A stretch of 64,000 nucleotides of DNA from positions 1 to 64,000 of the forward strand of contig JAIVFJ010000224.1 of the NCBI GenBank assembly GCA_025765615.1, read 5' to 3'. This DNA comes from Zopfochytrium polystomum (taxonomy: Eukaryota > Chytridiomycota > Chytridiomycetes > Chytridiales > Chytridiaceae). Under the pieces are notes generated by a model. The model saw only the letters and a list, made by a program, of their open reading frames with translations, had not been told where the DNA came from and made no database searches. A program made the position numbers and the translations under genes. Of the stretch, positions 44,639 through 56,393 are shown piece by piece; within the stretch, counting starts at the first letter, position 1; every line of letters starts with the position of its first letter.

Positions 44639-46582
44639 ATGGCTGCTTCTGGACCCTCGTCGGCGCCAGCAACCGTGGCCTCTACCCTCGACTCTCCGCC
44701 GACGCCCCCATCCGCACAGGCTCCAGCACCGGCACCAGCTCCAGCGCCAGCTTCAGCGCCAGCTTCAGCGCCAGGTTCATCCCCAGCTTCATTTGGCATC
44801 GTTGCGCCTGCCGCTTCTCCGTCACCGTCCTCGTCGTATCCTACCGGTGGACTTCCCCCTGCGGGATTGGCACACCCCACAGCAACTGGAATCCCCACAC
44901 AATCTGGCTCCCCAGTCGCCCCGTCAGTCATTCATGCTGGAAAGATTAGCTCAAGGAGCCAGTCGCCTTTGTTTGTGGACCCTCTTCAATCGCATCCGAT
45001 TGTACCCACTTCGCAGTCCCCAACATCCCTTTTGCAAGCTCAACTCGGAAAGTCCCAGTCCACCCTCGTTCGCAATTCCACCCAGAAGTCCATCACGACC
45101 ACTAGATCAAGTTTGTCGAGAGGCCATTCCCTGCAGCGCTCCCTTTCGGAAGTTCTGCGGCGGAATAGAAATGTGTCCCCAGAGTCTACCCGTATCTCGA
45201 AAGATGACAGCAGCAGCCACTTTTTCGGGTCAGATGGACTTACTTTGGGGCGTAAAGGTGGGCTGTGAAGTGATGACTACTAAAAACGCTGATTATCTCA
45301 TCATTCATCAACAGATATGCAGGGTGGAAAGAGCTACGGCGACTTGAGTATGGAGGAGTTGCAAGTTTTGTCAATCACTGCTTTGAAGCGAGTGAATGCC
45401 CTTTTCAAAGTGCATTCCCTGAAGCCTCTGCCAAACGATACTCTGAAGCAAGTCCAGCAGTCGTGTGGAGTGCCAAACTTGAAGAAAAAGTGGTGGGTTC
45501 CACCCTGGAAGAAGGAGAAAGAGAGAGAGAAGGATTTGAAAGACCGTTCAGGTATTTACACAAAAGTTTTCTTTCTTTCGGCTGCTACGTTACTTCGGCT
45601 AACATCAGCGCACGAAGTGTTAAAATCTCATCTCTGCAAATCGATCGACTTCGCGTCCGTCCATTGCGATGTTGATCGTCCGTACGGTGTCAGACGACTG
45701 CCAGTCATCGGTTTTGAGTGCATCAATTTCATTCGCGCTCATGGCCTGGCGACGAATGGACTGTTTAGAGTGAATGGATCGGAGCGCCGAATCGCACAAT
45801 TGATGGCAATCTTCGATTCGGGCCCTTCGTTTGGTCGAGACGTGACCTTCTCTGGGTACACTGTGTATGACGTCGCAGACTTCTTGAAAAAATACGTCCG
45901 AGGGTTACCAGAGCCTCTTCTTACCTCTGAGTTGTATCCCCATTTTCTGAAGTGCCTTGGTAAGACAAGGCTGCTTGACGGCCTCGCAAGTACCTAAATC
46001 TTTGCCTCCCTTGTTCGTGCAGATTTACCTGTTGAGGGCGCCGTCCGCGTAAAAGCCCTGCGTTGGCTGATCATGTTGCTTCCGCCGGCCCATGTCGTAT
46101 TCTTCGAGTGTCTTTTAGAACTCTTCTCCCAAGTTGCAAAATCTTCCGATCAGAACCAAATGACTGCAAGCAACCTCGCGCGCATTTTCTCCCCGAACGT
46201 TTTGCGACCCCGTGGAACAGAAAAGCAAGCTCTCGAAGACTTCCAGACGGCATCGTTCGTGATTGAGTTCATGATTGACAATTGGGAGCAATTCGCAATC
46301 ACGGGTCCCGAGCTTCGACCATTTGAACTTATGGACTCCAATTACCTCCCCAAAAGAGCTTACTCTCCCGCAAGGAAAACACTCGCTATTGAGGCCTACG
46401 CAACCTCTCTGTCCACACTTCAAGTAAGCGCGGGAGCAATCTCACCCATGGGAACCATTTCGGAATCGCCCTCGTTGAGCAGTGTTGGCAATAATCGCAC
46501 ATTGGCCCGGCTTTCTGCTGATTTGTCTTTCACGGAAGAGACACCGGCGGAATTACGTGAAAATCGGCCGCCTATTGCCTGA
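44639..46582 (+). CDS. RhoGAP-domain protein
   Basis: Four exons: 44639-45257, 45315-45551, 45609-45959 and 46023-46582. All joins are phase 1 and give 588 residues. The first ~200 residues are Ala/Pro/Ser-rich and disordered. A short conserved-looking segment follows (KSYGDLSMEELQVLSITALK), then a basic stretch (KKKWWVPPWKKEKEREK). The RhoGAP domain spans about residues 285-475: RPYGVRRLPVIGFECINFIR, then GLFRVNGSERRI with the arginine finger, FLKKYVRGLPEPLLTSELYP, and NQMTASNLARIFSPNVLRPR. RhoGAPs switch Rho-family GTPases off, controlling polarity and cytoskeleton. All key residues are present, so it should be active. The C-terminal ~100 residues are Ser-rich. The protein lacks a recognisable BAR, LIM or PH domain, so the exact fungal subfamily is unclear. 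Confidence 0.9.
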
Positions 46583-46775
46583 GGTTTTCGGTGTTCGTCT
46601 CATTTCCCTTGTGAAGGACTTCCCCATCCAGTAAACAAACATCGATCTTGAAGATTGTTTTCCCCATACTATTATTTTCTTATCAAAAATACCCATTTCC
46701 TCCTCATGTCAGAAGGGTACGCCACTTAACTCGACTCTCCGCTGAAGCCATTTTATATTACGGCTTGAAGAATGG

Positions 46776-46806
<31 letters not shown>

Positions 46807-47204
46807 GTTTGTTTGCCTCCCTCCCTGTTTTTCTATCCAACAATGAATTCGTATTTACTGCATTTCTCTGCCCGTGATGTCTTCAGCGCTGAGGTGGACT
46901 TCAAATTATACTGTTGCGGACTCCCAGATCAGCGCTGCACAGCCACCGGTCAGTTACTCTAAGAGTGAATAACAACAAAAACTTCTATTGTCTGTCAAAA
47001 CACCAAACAAACGTGAGATACAATTCACATCATGCCATTTGCAGCATCGGCTTGCTTTCGCCCTTTCCTCTTGGGAAGATGTGCACAGTAAAACAGTTGC
47101 ATTGACAGTCAAGTACCGCTGTGCAAGGGCGGGTCAGTCAAGGTCAAACGAATCAGCCTTCGCGACATTATAAAGGCGAAGACTCTGATGACGGTATAAT
47201 AATC
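46583..47204. other. 3' flank between convergent genes
   Basis: 3' UTR region of RhoGAP and of the following minus-strand gene. A poly-T run spans about 46771-46806. No gene is seen. Confidence 0.5.
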
Positions 47205-48777
47205 TTATGCTTGTATGCTAGGATGGAGAGAGGACGCTCTCAACGGTATGGACGGTCTTGGGCCGTCTCGAGAGGGTCGGCCTTCTCCAACAATGGGTGA
47301 GGAACTGTCGTCCACTGTCTGACGAGAAGGCACCGCGCGTGTTGGGTTGTCTGCAGCAACAGCGGTGGCGGGTGCGACAGCGTCGAGGTGCAGAGGTTGG
47401 TGGGTGGCGGATCGAGCCGGAATAGGGGGACGAAAGGATGAGTTGGACGGTGGGGCCACCTTGGGCAGAACTGGCTGGTCCGTTTTGGGGCTTTCGGTTT
47501 CGTCGACCGAATCGTCATAGTCGGAGCCCACCATCCACGCCCCCCAGTCGTCCAAGAGCGTCGCGAAGGAGGAAGATTGCGATTGCTCGGGAATCCTGGC
47601 TTCTCCGACGACCAGGTCTTCTACAGCATCGTGGAAAGCCGCATCGTCGTCCGCCTCAACGTCTTCGTCGGCAACTTTTTCTAAAGCGTCTATCCACTCT
47701 TCGATGCGAGCAGCCTCGACAACGATTGCGTCGTTGTCGCTTGAAGCGCCCACCCCGCGGTCGCTGGCCCCGACACTTGTGTCAGCGCGGCCGCCGCTTG
47801 CTTCAGCGAGCTTTGCGGTAACCTCCGCCCAAATCCACTGACCTGCGATTGAGAAGGAGTGCTGCACGCCTTCGATTCCGCTCATCGCAAAGCTGCGCAC
47901 GCACAAAGAAACGACTTGCGCCGAGACCACCCCCCATTCTTCAATCGAAAATGGGCTCATGGCGAGGAACACGCGGTCGAGCTTGGAGGGGCTGCTTTTT
48001 TTTTCGCAAATCGGCTGGCGGAGCCGCTGCCGGGGATGACGACTTTCCTTCGGAAGGAAACGAGGTCGTCCTGACGGGAATCTGACGAGAATGAGTTCGC
48101 GCGGGAATAGTCCCCCGGCCGGTCTGGGAACTGCTTCGGTCGCGAAACGATTTTTCGTCGGGTTTGTTGGCTGGGGTCGACCGTTGTGTCTCTTGGATTT
48201 GAGCGGCAGCGGCTGGCACCTCCTTGTCCGTGGACGCCAACGGCCACAACGGCGAGGCGATTTCGATTTCGTCGTGGGTGTTTCGCGAATCCGCGGCCTT
48301 TGCAGCGGATGAAGTGCAACCAAGATCATCGGCATCGCTGTCGTCGCTGTTGTCGGCGCTAAACAACACCTCTGAGCTGTGCAACGAGCCGTTGGTTTCT
48401 TCCCGCGACGTTGCACCATCGTCTGCAGGAGAATTAAAGTCACCGTCCCGACCGTCGACGCTTGGGGCGCTCCCCCGCTTCTTGACCTCTCTAGATGTGG
48501 TCTTGGCTTGGTGTAGATCGGCTTCGGTGGCGTCTGGGCTTGCCACTTGCCGGCCTCTGTCGTTCGGCGTTTCCAGAGTTTCCACGCTCTCCGTCCCGGC
48601 TTCCCCCGTCCCACCACCACCGTTCCGTGCGGCCGCCGCTACTCCTCCTCCTCCTTCTCCTCCGCCGCCGCCGACGCTGCCACCGCTGGCTTCGTCTCCA
48701 ACTCCTCCTCCTCCTCCTCCTCCCTCAGGATCCGCCGTCGTCGTGGCTGGCAGTGTCTCTGCGGCACGGCCGTCCAT
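47205..48777 (-). CDS. Gly/Ser-rich hypothetical protein, two exons
   Basis: Two overlapping frames are joined by a probable 70-base intron (48061-47992, GTTTCC ... GCAG). Exons 48777-48062 and 47991-47205 then close exactly and give 500 residues. The N-terminal half is Gly-rich, then Ser/Asp/Glu-rich and disordered. The C-terminal half holds a helical region (SPFSIEEWGVVSAQVVSLCV, GIEGVQHSFSIAGQWIWAEV, TAKLAEA), an acidic stretch (RIEEWIDALEKVADEDVEAD), a second short block (FATLLDDWGAWMVGSDYDDS), and a Pro/Ser-rich tail. I recognise no family. The donor is weak and the frame switch also coincides with a nine-base A run, so a sequencing or assembly indel is an alternative explanation. Confidence 0.55.
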
Positions 48778-49182
48778 GTCAACGCCAAATGAAGCGTCGA
48801 GCAGACTTTCTGTCGTGTTTCACGAAGCTTCCTTTCAGTGCTTCCTTTGGACACGGGTTGGCATTCATTCTGCGCAAAACGGCAGCGCTATCATCACTCT
48901 GATCCTCGCGAAACGACAGCCAATCACATGCGTTATGAGCAAATAGCGCCATTCCGACTTCCGCACAGACGTAAGTAGACCACATCGAAGGAGCTCACGC
49001 ACCTCAGACCCATGATCGATATTTCTTGCACTCTGGACGCCTCGACTACTAAAGCATGTATGTATCTTCATGCATGTATTTGTAATAATGTGCTGTGCTG
49101 TAGACAAAAGTGGACTGTGCACGAGGAGTTACACTGGAAGAAGTGTCAACAACCGCGACCGGTCGCTCTAGCTTTCCCAAGC

Positions 49183-49217
<35 letters not shown>

Positions 49218-49357
49218 AGAGGCAAATAAAGCAGAACAACGAACGCGACCACCACCACCACCACCACCCCCCACCGCCAACGATCACGATCGCGACCAGG
49301 GGGGGAAAAAAAAACAAAAACAAATCACCCATATTAATAGCGAGCGAGACAAGCGCG
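48778..49357. other. Intergenic region between divergent genes
   Basis: Shared 5' region of the Gly-rich gene and PTRHD1. It contains a 32-base poly-A (49183-49214) and a run of CCA triplets (about 49250-49268). No gene is seen. Confidence 0.5.
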
Positions 49358-50039
49358 ATGGGGGGCTCCTTGACCATGTTCGTCGTCATCCGCAAGGACC
49401 TGTCCAAGGTTTCGTATTTACTCGCTCCTCCAGTGTGCACCCAACCACTCTCATCGCCCAACCAAAAAACAAAACAAAAAAAAACAAAACAAAACAAAAC
49501 GAAAACAAAAAAAAAACGTGACTTTGACATTCGACAAATCGTATTTTCTGCCCCAGGTCCTCGGCTGGCCCACCGGCAGGTGTCGATTTGGCTCGCTCCA
49601 ATTGCCCAGATAACCGCCGAACTCCGCCTGCCTAATAATAATTATAATGAAAATCTAGTATCATCGCCCAGGGAGCCCATGCAGCGACTTCAGTCATATG
49701 GACGCACGCCTCCCATCCCAATGTTGTTTCTTACATGCACGACATTGAGAACATGCACAAGGTTATCCTCGAGGTAGGAGTAAATTGTCACGCGGTCGGT
49801 AACCGTTTCTGAGCTTTTCCCGCCCGACCCCTTCTACCCGTTGCCCCTCTTTCTCATTCGTTTAGACCAAAACCGAGGCGTCTCTCGCCGTAGTTGGGGA
49901 GGCCCTAAAGGCTCAAAGCATCCCGTTCGTGCTGTGGACCGAACAGCCTGAGAATACGCCGACGTGCCTCGCAACCATTCCCTGCAGGAAAGAGGAGCTT
50001 GGCGACGCACTGAAGAAATGCAGTCTCTACCGTGGTTGA
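49358..50039 (+). CDS. PTRHD1: PTRHD1-like peptidyl-tRNA hydrolase 2 domain protein
   Basis: Four exons: 49358-49408, 49557-49579, 49659-49773 and 49866-50039. Phases agree and give 120 residues, against about 140 in human. Conserved segments appear in order: LTMFVVIRKDLSKVLGWPTG, SIIAQGAHAATSVIW (catalytic-fold helix with the Q-x-x-HAA pattern), MHKVILE, TKTEASLAVVGEALKAQSIP, then FVLWTEQPENTPTCLATIPC. The WxEQPENxPTCxA block is diagnostic for PTRHD1 and is not seen in ordinary Pth2. The family is thought to act on peptidyl-tRNA or in ubiquitin-linked processes; its exact role is unsettled. Exon 2 is only 23 bases and both flanking introns are short. The first donor (GTTTCG) is weak, but the protein join is well supported. 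Confidence 0.88.
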
Positions 50040-50530
50040 GTGTACGTCGCTGCTGCTTCTGGATACTGTGTCTTCGGCTCAGCGAGGCTCGCCCGGATAT
50101 TCTGCGAAACACTCCGAATTGTAAGCAAAACCCATTCTTATTCACTCCGACACTTTTCCGCTAGCATTCCTGACTCGAACCCAACCAAGAGGACCCAGGA
50201 TGGGAGATAAGAGAAACAATGCGAAAAAAAAACAAAAAAAAACAAAGAAACAAAGCATCTGCTGATAATGAATAGCAATTAACGGCAACAGCGTGAAAGG
50301 TTTCTTTCGCATTGAGAGGGATGGCTATGTCGATGGGACAAGGCGGGAAAAGGGAATGGGTGAGTGTATTTAAAGCGAGGTAGGAGAATATGTTAGCCTG
50401 CCATCACTCGCTTCCGGTGAAGTGCAGGTTCGGTTGTCGGAAGCCTTGAACGGTGGGATAAGGTACAAGGATGAATATGGTTGAGGATGCGTGCGAGAAA
50501 AGGCGCAAGAAGGTGAAAACGTGGCGAAGC
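50040..50530. other. 3' flank between convergent genes
   Basis: Holds the PTRHD1 3' UTR and the cyclin 3' UTR. An A-rich run sits at about 50223-50252. No gene is seen. Confidence 0.5.
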
Positions 50531-52112
50531 TCAGCGATTGTTTTGTTGTGACGCCTCCTGAATGCCATCGACGGAATTAGGCAACGGTTGGCTCGGTGAC
50601 GAGATTCTTCGACCATTGGGCGTAGAAACAGGTGTTGCAGCAGCGGTGTTAAGGTGACTTGCGCTAGAGTAAATGAGGTTCGCGTCATTCCTCGCTCCGT
50701 TGGCAGAATCCAGTAAAGACTCGTCTGGGCTCGTTTGCGTCATGGGCGACGGCGTCAGTAGACTTGTTCTCGAGGCGTCTCTAGCGTGATGTAACAACTC
50801 GATTCCTCTGGGAGATTTCTGCGAGAGTCTCAAGACTACGCTCTTCCGATCACGAAAACACAGTCCTAACCCGTCCTAAAGAGTCCTTCGTTGCTTGTTC
50901 TCGGAACAACGCGCGCGCTTTTTTCCCATAATTCGCCTCTGCAATTCTTTGAATCCTATCTCTGTGTCCAACTGAAAATATTTCTAAAGCTAGCCCTGTG
51001 ATGTCCACGGATTTCAGGGACGAGCATGCAACAGAGAAGCACCTTACGCGATAATTCCACCTCGGGCAACACCGGTGGGTTTCTGGGGCTGAAGATATTC
51101 GTCTGAAAGATGCTTATTCTCGATTGATTGATGAGAGGCGTCTGCGCAAATCTGTGGACAACCGATGGCGCTTGACACTCAGCAATCTGCGAAAATGTAG
51201 CTGATACTGCGGCCTTAAGCACTATCAATGCGACGGTGCGTGCATCATAACGAAGCGGAAGGGTTGTTGACATGCTGGCAAACGCACTGTTACGACCGAA
51301 GGCGGGAAAGTTGCACCTACCAGTCATCCAGTAATTGGGTTGAGTAGAGTTTCAATCGCCGAATGATACTTGGAGACATTTTGGCGATTGCGGCCGATTC
51401 GTCACCGGTCAAACAAGGGGGCGAGTTATCTAGTGCCAACCTTTAGTCAGTAATATTTCCAGGAAAGCTCACCAATGAAGCGATCTAGAATTTCGTAAAC
51501 CGTAACGTGGGGAAGCTCAACGACGAAGTCAAAACAAAGCGATCCGGCCATCAACTCCTCGTAGAACAAGATATTCTGATTCCAGCTGGCAGCCTCCTTC
51601 AATCGGAGTTCAGTACACCAAACACCTTTTTCTCCAGTACCTTATCAGAGTCTTTGTATGATGGAACAGGCATCCCCTTTTTCCAGTTGGGCACTGAAGC
51701 GATTAGCCGGCAGTAATTAACGAGGTCGCCAATCTTCCTGTAATTGTCGGTTGTTTTGCAAGCGAGATGCAAAGCTGTCCCGCCAAGGAGGTAAGGATGA
51801 ACGACTTTGCTTTCCCGGAATGAGTGCCTCATAAGAAATCTCTGAAAGTAGACTCGCGCAATGCTGGTGCCTTCGGCAGGTCTGAACAAACGGAGATCAG
51901 TGACACATTGCCGCTGGGAGAATCAAAAGCGTTCACACTTACACACGCAGAAGGCTGCCCACGTCCGTGATGAATCTACAACCACTAAATCTCATTCGAG
52001 CCTCTTCTCCAGGCGTCATGCCGTCTTGAACTGAAGGTGTCCAGCAGAAATCGTCCTCGGAGAAGAGCCATTCGGCTTGGGGTGGTGGAAGCCATGAGCT
52101 TGAGAAACTCAT
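50531..52112 (-). CDS. Transcription-type cyclin (cyclin K/T/Ctk2-like)
   Basis: Eight exons: 52112-51943, 51881-51626, 51596-51473, 51429-51321, 51286-51208, 51102-51048, 50995-50871 and 50818-50531. Every phase closes, giving 401 residues. The N-terminus has PPPQAEWLFSEDDFCWTPSV and QDGMTPGEEARMRFSGCRFI, typical of cyclins that partner CTD kinases (W-x-F-x-x-E/D-x-L-x-x-TPS-x-x-DG). The first cyclin fold continues GTSIARVYFQRFLMRHSF and GGTALHLACKTTDNYRKIGD, then NQNILFYEELMAGSLCFDFV. The second fold has STTLPLRYDARTVALIVLKA. The C-terminus is Ser/Thr/Asn-rich and disordered. Such cyclins activate Cdk9/Cdk12/Ctk1-type kinases that phosphorylate RNA polymerase II. Which subfamily is not clear without a tree. 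Exons 6-8 are less certain than the first five. Confidence 0.85.
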
Positions 52113-52783
52113 CGGTGACGGATCTCAGGGCGGGAACCTCCACTCGAATGAGCAAGCGGTTCCCTCTTATCCACCGATTCTCTCGAGATCGTAACCGGAT
52201 CGTCTGGCAGGGTCGATCTTCCGCAGCCAACAAACAGGCAACCTTGTTTCGCCAACTCTGCCGCGGCCTCAAATCCGATCGACGGCGCGGACCCTGCCAC
52301 GTCTAAAATGGACTGATGAACAGGTAGAGCGGTAAAGGAATCTGCCTACGACGGATCTCAAGAGGCGATTCGGGATAATAACCTGCTCAGAGCTCAGGAA
52401 CGGCCCTGGTGTCTGGGATGAGGTGGGTGATGGAGTGAAGGCCTGCACCCACACAAAAACGCCAAGTCAGATAGCCGTTTGGCGTTCAATACTTCTATCC
52501 ATTGTGACCCACGACCCTCTTTCCCAACTACCACCAATATCAAACCCCCTATTTCCAGCCCTGCACTTCGTTCGAGGAACGCCGATAGCCCCCAGGTGCA
52601 AGAGCTGTGGCAGCGTGAAAGAGTGTGGGGAACGCGTGGGATCACGTTCCCTCAGAACACTTACTACCGTCTTCGAACAGAAGAAAATGAAAAAAACATC
52701 AAAAGACTGAAACATCAGAAGACATGGATGGATGAAGGAAAAAAAAAAAAAAAAAAAAGCCACCAGCAAAGACTTTGAAACTA
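52113..52783. other. Intergenic region between two minus-strand genes
   Basis: Promoter side of the cyclin and 3' flank of the DOMON-b561 gene. A poly-A run of about 20 bases lies at 52739-52758. Overlapping open frames show no family match. Confidence 0.5.
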
Positions 52784-54040
52784 TTATGCTGCCTTCGAGG
52801 AGAGCTGGCCTTCGAGGTGGTGAACAGCACCGCCCAGAAGCTGGGCGGCCGCGAATGCTGCAACGCACACTCCAATCCAGACCCAGTACGCAACAACGAC
52901 AGCCGTGCTGGCTCCAAACAGCCTCAGGCCGAGGTAGATCTCCACCACGGCAAGCACCATCACGGCACGGCCGACCCACCAATGCAGCCTATCCCACCAC
53001 GGAATCGACGGTCGGTCAGGCGAGAACAGTGCATTCGAAATAAAACCGAGGACAATTTGAAGCGGAAAAAGCACAAATGCGACAACGGTGCCGATCGGCT
53101 TGTGTGGGTCAGCACCGGAGGCGCCGATGAGACGAGTTGAAGATGAAGGTACTTGCAGCTCGATAAAGACGAGTCCAAGAGCGGTGATGAGACCAGTGCC
53201 GATGAGAAGGAGCGCAACGTGAAGAATATACCAAGTATGGCCAAGACGAGCTTTGAAATGGCGCGCAACGAGGACAGCCACAGGCGGAAAGACACCCCAA
53301 GCCAGGAACATGCAGACACCGTGCACCGTGCGAAGGGTGCGTACGTCCCAGATAACCGCCAATGATTGAGAAACACCCGCCGTAACAGTACCAACGGCGG
53401 ATAGATCCATGGCAAAAGCGCCGTTGTCCGAGTGCTGGGTGAACCTTGACGAAGGCGACGCTGGGTCTGATGGCGTAATTTGCGACACTGCCCAGATGAA
53501 GCTAGTGGCGCCTGTCGTTGAAACGGCATTGCCCTTTGCAGGAACCGTAGATCTGTTGAACGAGGCAACAACACGGGCACTCGGGAGAGCAATGGCCCAA
53601 GACGGAACCGTCAGCGGGTCCTGAGAAATAACGAAGTTTTGGGAGGAAGAGAGGACTGGTTCGTTGTTGCCGACTGTGGTGCGCTCGGAAATGGTTACGC
53701 CGCCGCTTCCATTGCTGTAAATGACATAAATCGTAGATGTGGCCATCGTGCTACCACCGATGCCAAGACCCATCCAACCAGTGAGGGTAGACTGGACACA
53801 GAATGTAACAGTCTCGGTGGCGGAATATCGTCTGGCATGAACGCAAAACTGGTTGTTGGCGTCGCAGAAAGAGGCGGCGGCAATCCCAGGTTCGGCATCG
53901 GCAGCGACAACCGGCTCCGACGTGACGAAGAATGAGAGGAGCAACGACAGAAGGGCGGTCAACCGCAGATTGACTAAGAGGGATGCTCGATGTGGACGGA
54001 GGGGAGACGGACCGCTGCCATCATTACGACTGGGCGACAT
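52784..54040 (-). CDS. DOMON - cytochrome b561 membrane protein
   Basis: An intron-less frame of 418 residues. A signal peptide (LRLTALLSLLLSFFVTSEPV, about residues 25-47) is followed by a DOMON / cellobiose-dehydrogenase-like cytochrome domain (about 55-215: FCVHARRYSATETVTFCVQS, TGWMGLGIGGSTMATSTIYV, AFAMDLSAVG). Then come five membrane helices of a b561 domain with paired histidines: VHGVCMFLAWGVFPPVAVLV, GHTWYILHVALLLIGTGLIT, HKPIGTVVAFVLFPLQIVLG, LHWWVGRAVMVLAVVEIYLG, and a last helix (VVVAYWVWIGVCVAAFAAAQ). Such proteins carry electrons across the plasma or vacuolar membrane and can serve as ferric reductases. The DOMON domain probably binds haem on the outside. The ATG at 54040 gives a complete signal peptide. 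Confidence 0.9.
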   Translation of the reverse strand: MSPSRNDGSGPSPLRPHRASLLVNLRLTALLSLLLSFFVTSEPVVAADAEPGIAAASFCDANNQFCVHARRYSATETVTFCVQSTLTGWMGLGIGGSTMATSTIYVIYSNGSGGVTISERTTVGNNEPVLSSSQNFVISQDPLTVPSWAIALPSARVVASFNRSTVPAKGNAVSTTGATSFIWAVSQITPSDPASPSSRFTQHSDNGAFAMDLSAVGTVTAGVSQSLAVIWDVRTLRTVHGVCMFLAWGVFPPVAVLVARHFKARLGHTWYILHVALLLIGTGLITALGLVFIELQVPSSSTRLIGASGADPHKPIGTVVAFVLFPLQIVLGFISNALFSPDRPSIPWWDRLHWWVGRAVMVLAVVEIYLGLRLFGASTAVVVAYWVWIGVCVAAFAAAQLLGGAVHHLEGQLSSKAA

Positions 54041-54298
54041 ACTTTGGATTGGGGAGAGGACGGAACACGGATGGTTCCGTCGTCGGGGCGACTCTTTTTA
54101 AACCGAAAAAAAAGCGGGAACAATGGACAAAGAGTACTAATAGACAAGAGTGAATGAAATGCGGTGGAAAATTTTTGCGTCTTCTGGGCGGCTTTGAGCG
54201 AAGTCGGTGGGCAACGTGGTTTCTTTCTTTTGCCCATATTTGGTTTGCGATGGTTGCTTATCCTTTTTTTCTTCTCTCGCTCCCTCTCTCTCTCGCTG

Positions 54299-54361
<63 letters not shown>

Positions 54362-55256
54362 AAAAGGAAACGACAAACGCAATCCCAAAGCAGCCTTTCC
54401 CAAACTCCGTCGGCACCGTTCAGAAAAGGAACTTGCGGGAACTGGGAACTGGGAAATGACACTGTGATTTTGTTCGATAGCAAATCATCCGTATTTTGTT
54501 GTAGCGGAGTGAGATAGCAAGCAATTCTTCACTGATTCAGTCTTTGTATTCACAATCATTTCCTAGCTAACCATTGAAACGATTTAGCTGAAGAATCACA
54601 GGGACAATCCTCTTGGATCGGTGCGCTTGCGCCCGTTGCGACCAGGCAAAGTGTGTCAATCAGCGCCAGTGTGAGCGAAAACAAGGGGTGCAGGCAGCCG
54701 TCGAATGAAGAGAGAGAAAAGAGTATTCGCGGTTTTTATCTCAGTAACCAAATCTAAACAGAACAAGAGCGGTTAGTAGCACCGCACGATAGACAGGGTG
54801 CGGCCTGGTAAGATCGGTTGGATAAGATAAAAAATCATTTATTCTGCAGATGTGTGGTTTGCCTTGCAGTTAAGAAGTTTGACTAATTTACTCGCAACCA
54901 TCATTTGGCATGAATAGAGTGTGAGAAAACGAAAAGTGATAGCTCGGCCCATCCATGGTACCAACGGCTGCCTGGTTCTGGGCGATTTTCTGGGAGGAGC
55001 ACTTTGTCTGGCATCCCCAACAACCAGTCGTCGCTCTTCATTAAACACTGTGAGAGATTGGTGATAGGAATTTTTCAGGTCCTTGGAGCCCAAAAGTTAA
55101 TTAGATCCCACATACGGTACAAAAAAATGAAGGGGCACAGGAGTTCTGGCGTGCATCCCCTTGTCAGGATGTCCGGCTGGGAAGAAGATGAAGAAGGAAG
55201 ACTGCCACGAAAACAAAAATTAAAAAAAAAAAAAAAAAAAGGAAAAGAAATTTAAT
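54041..55256. other. Intergenic region
   Basis: Upstream of the DOMON-b561 gene. It includes a long (TC)n tract at 54285-54360 and a poly-A run at about 55222-55240. Weak open frames (for example minus 54839-55093) show nothing recognisable. Confidence 0.5.
54285..54360. repeat. (TC)n microsatellite
   Basis: About 30 uninterrupted TC dinucleotides preceded by imperfect TC/TCCC sequence. Confidence 0.92.
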
Positions 55257-55719
55257 ATGGCACTTGGGCGCCTTCCACGATGCGCGATCGCAACGGCGGC
55301 CACCTCCCACTCGCAAGTCCTCTCGGGCGCCCGTCGCTCTGTAGAATCGGCGATTGCCGCCCGCACTTGCTTGTCGGCGATCGTTTCCGGTCAACCAGTC
55401 GTATCGCGCGTTTCCTCTGCATTCATCAACTGCGTCTCGACCGCTCCTTCCAGCACAGCAGCACCCACCGCCGCGTCAGCATTTTCGGCATCCACGAACC
55501 ATACTTTCGCCTTTGGAACCACAGCGCACGGCCTCGGTCCTGCCGTGTTCTCATCTGCGGCGATGGCGGGTTCACCATGTCAATCTCTGGTAGACATCCT
55601 TGATGGTATTTGTCTGAACGTCCCTTTAACATGTTTGTCTCGCAGCTAAGCAACGTTCCCAACGCCATTGCGAACGGATTTCTGGTGGACTGGTGTTTGA
55701 GCTCGCTTCTTTCCTGTAA
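55257..55719 (+). CDS. Possible small protein with mitochondrial-type N-terminus
   Basis: A tentative two-exon model, 55257-55605 and 55646-55719 (G|GTATTT ... CGCAG), gives 140 residues. The first ~60 residues are rich in Ala, Ser and Arg and lack acidic residues until position 30 (MALGRLPRCAIATAATSHSQ), as in a mitochondrial presequence. The rest is Ala/Ser/Thr-rich, and the second exon reads AKQRSQRHCERISGG and LVFELASFL. I recognise no family. The short 40-base intron is below the usual size in this window, so the 3' half may be wrong; if unspliced, the frame ends at 55649. Confidence 0.35.
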
Positions 55720-56393
55720 AATCGATACAACCGATGGTGGGTTCGCGAACTTGATTTCTTTTCCTGCCCGATCACTCTTGCCCTCGCGACCCCCATCCAC
55801 TCGCTTCACACAAGCCTCATTGCAAAGGCCGGCTCATTGAGTGGCTGTCGTTAATGGTGCAATTTTCCCTGTTGTCACTTAAAAGCATAATCAACCCTAC
55901 GATGTGGCGAAGGTGAATACCTGTCTCGCAGTCGTACTCCTGCCGTCTTTCGGTCGTCATTTAATGCTCTCGTTTCTTGTCCTTGCTTCCTCACAAGGGT
56001 CGTGAAACGAATCCAATGTGGAAATAAGATTACTTTGTTGGTCTAACCACTTTTACCCACTCTCTCTCGCAATCGCTTCAAACCCCACCTATTCGCGCCC
56101 TACCGTGCTGTAAAACAATTTACCCCAACTCTTTCTCAATTACTCTATGTTTGCTGCAACCACAAAAAGGATAGATGTTTAAACAGCGAACATCGCCACT
56201 TTCGCGACTAAGTAATAACCGTCCCTGCTTTTCACCCAATCCGTCGTCCGTCCGCCCCCACCCCCGCAGGCACCTAACGGAACAGTCGCCGCCCTCTCAA
56301 TGTCCCAGCAATTCATCTCTCGCCCTGGGCACCATTTAGCGCGCTCGCAGCCGCGCTATACCTCAAGTTGGAAAATAATATTGTATTGAAACA
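55720..56393. other. Intergenic, upstream of the cadherin-like/RING/TPR gene
   Basis: AT-moderate sequence without long frames. It likely contains the promoter of the gene starting at 56394. No repeats of note. Confidence 0.5.
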
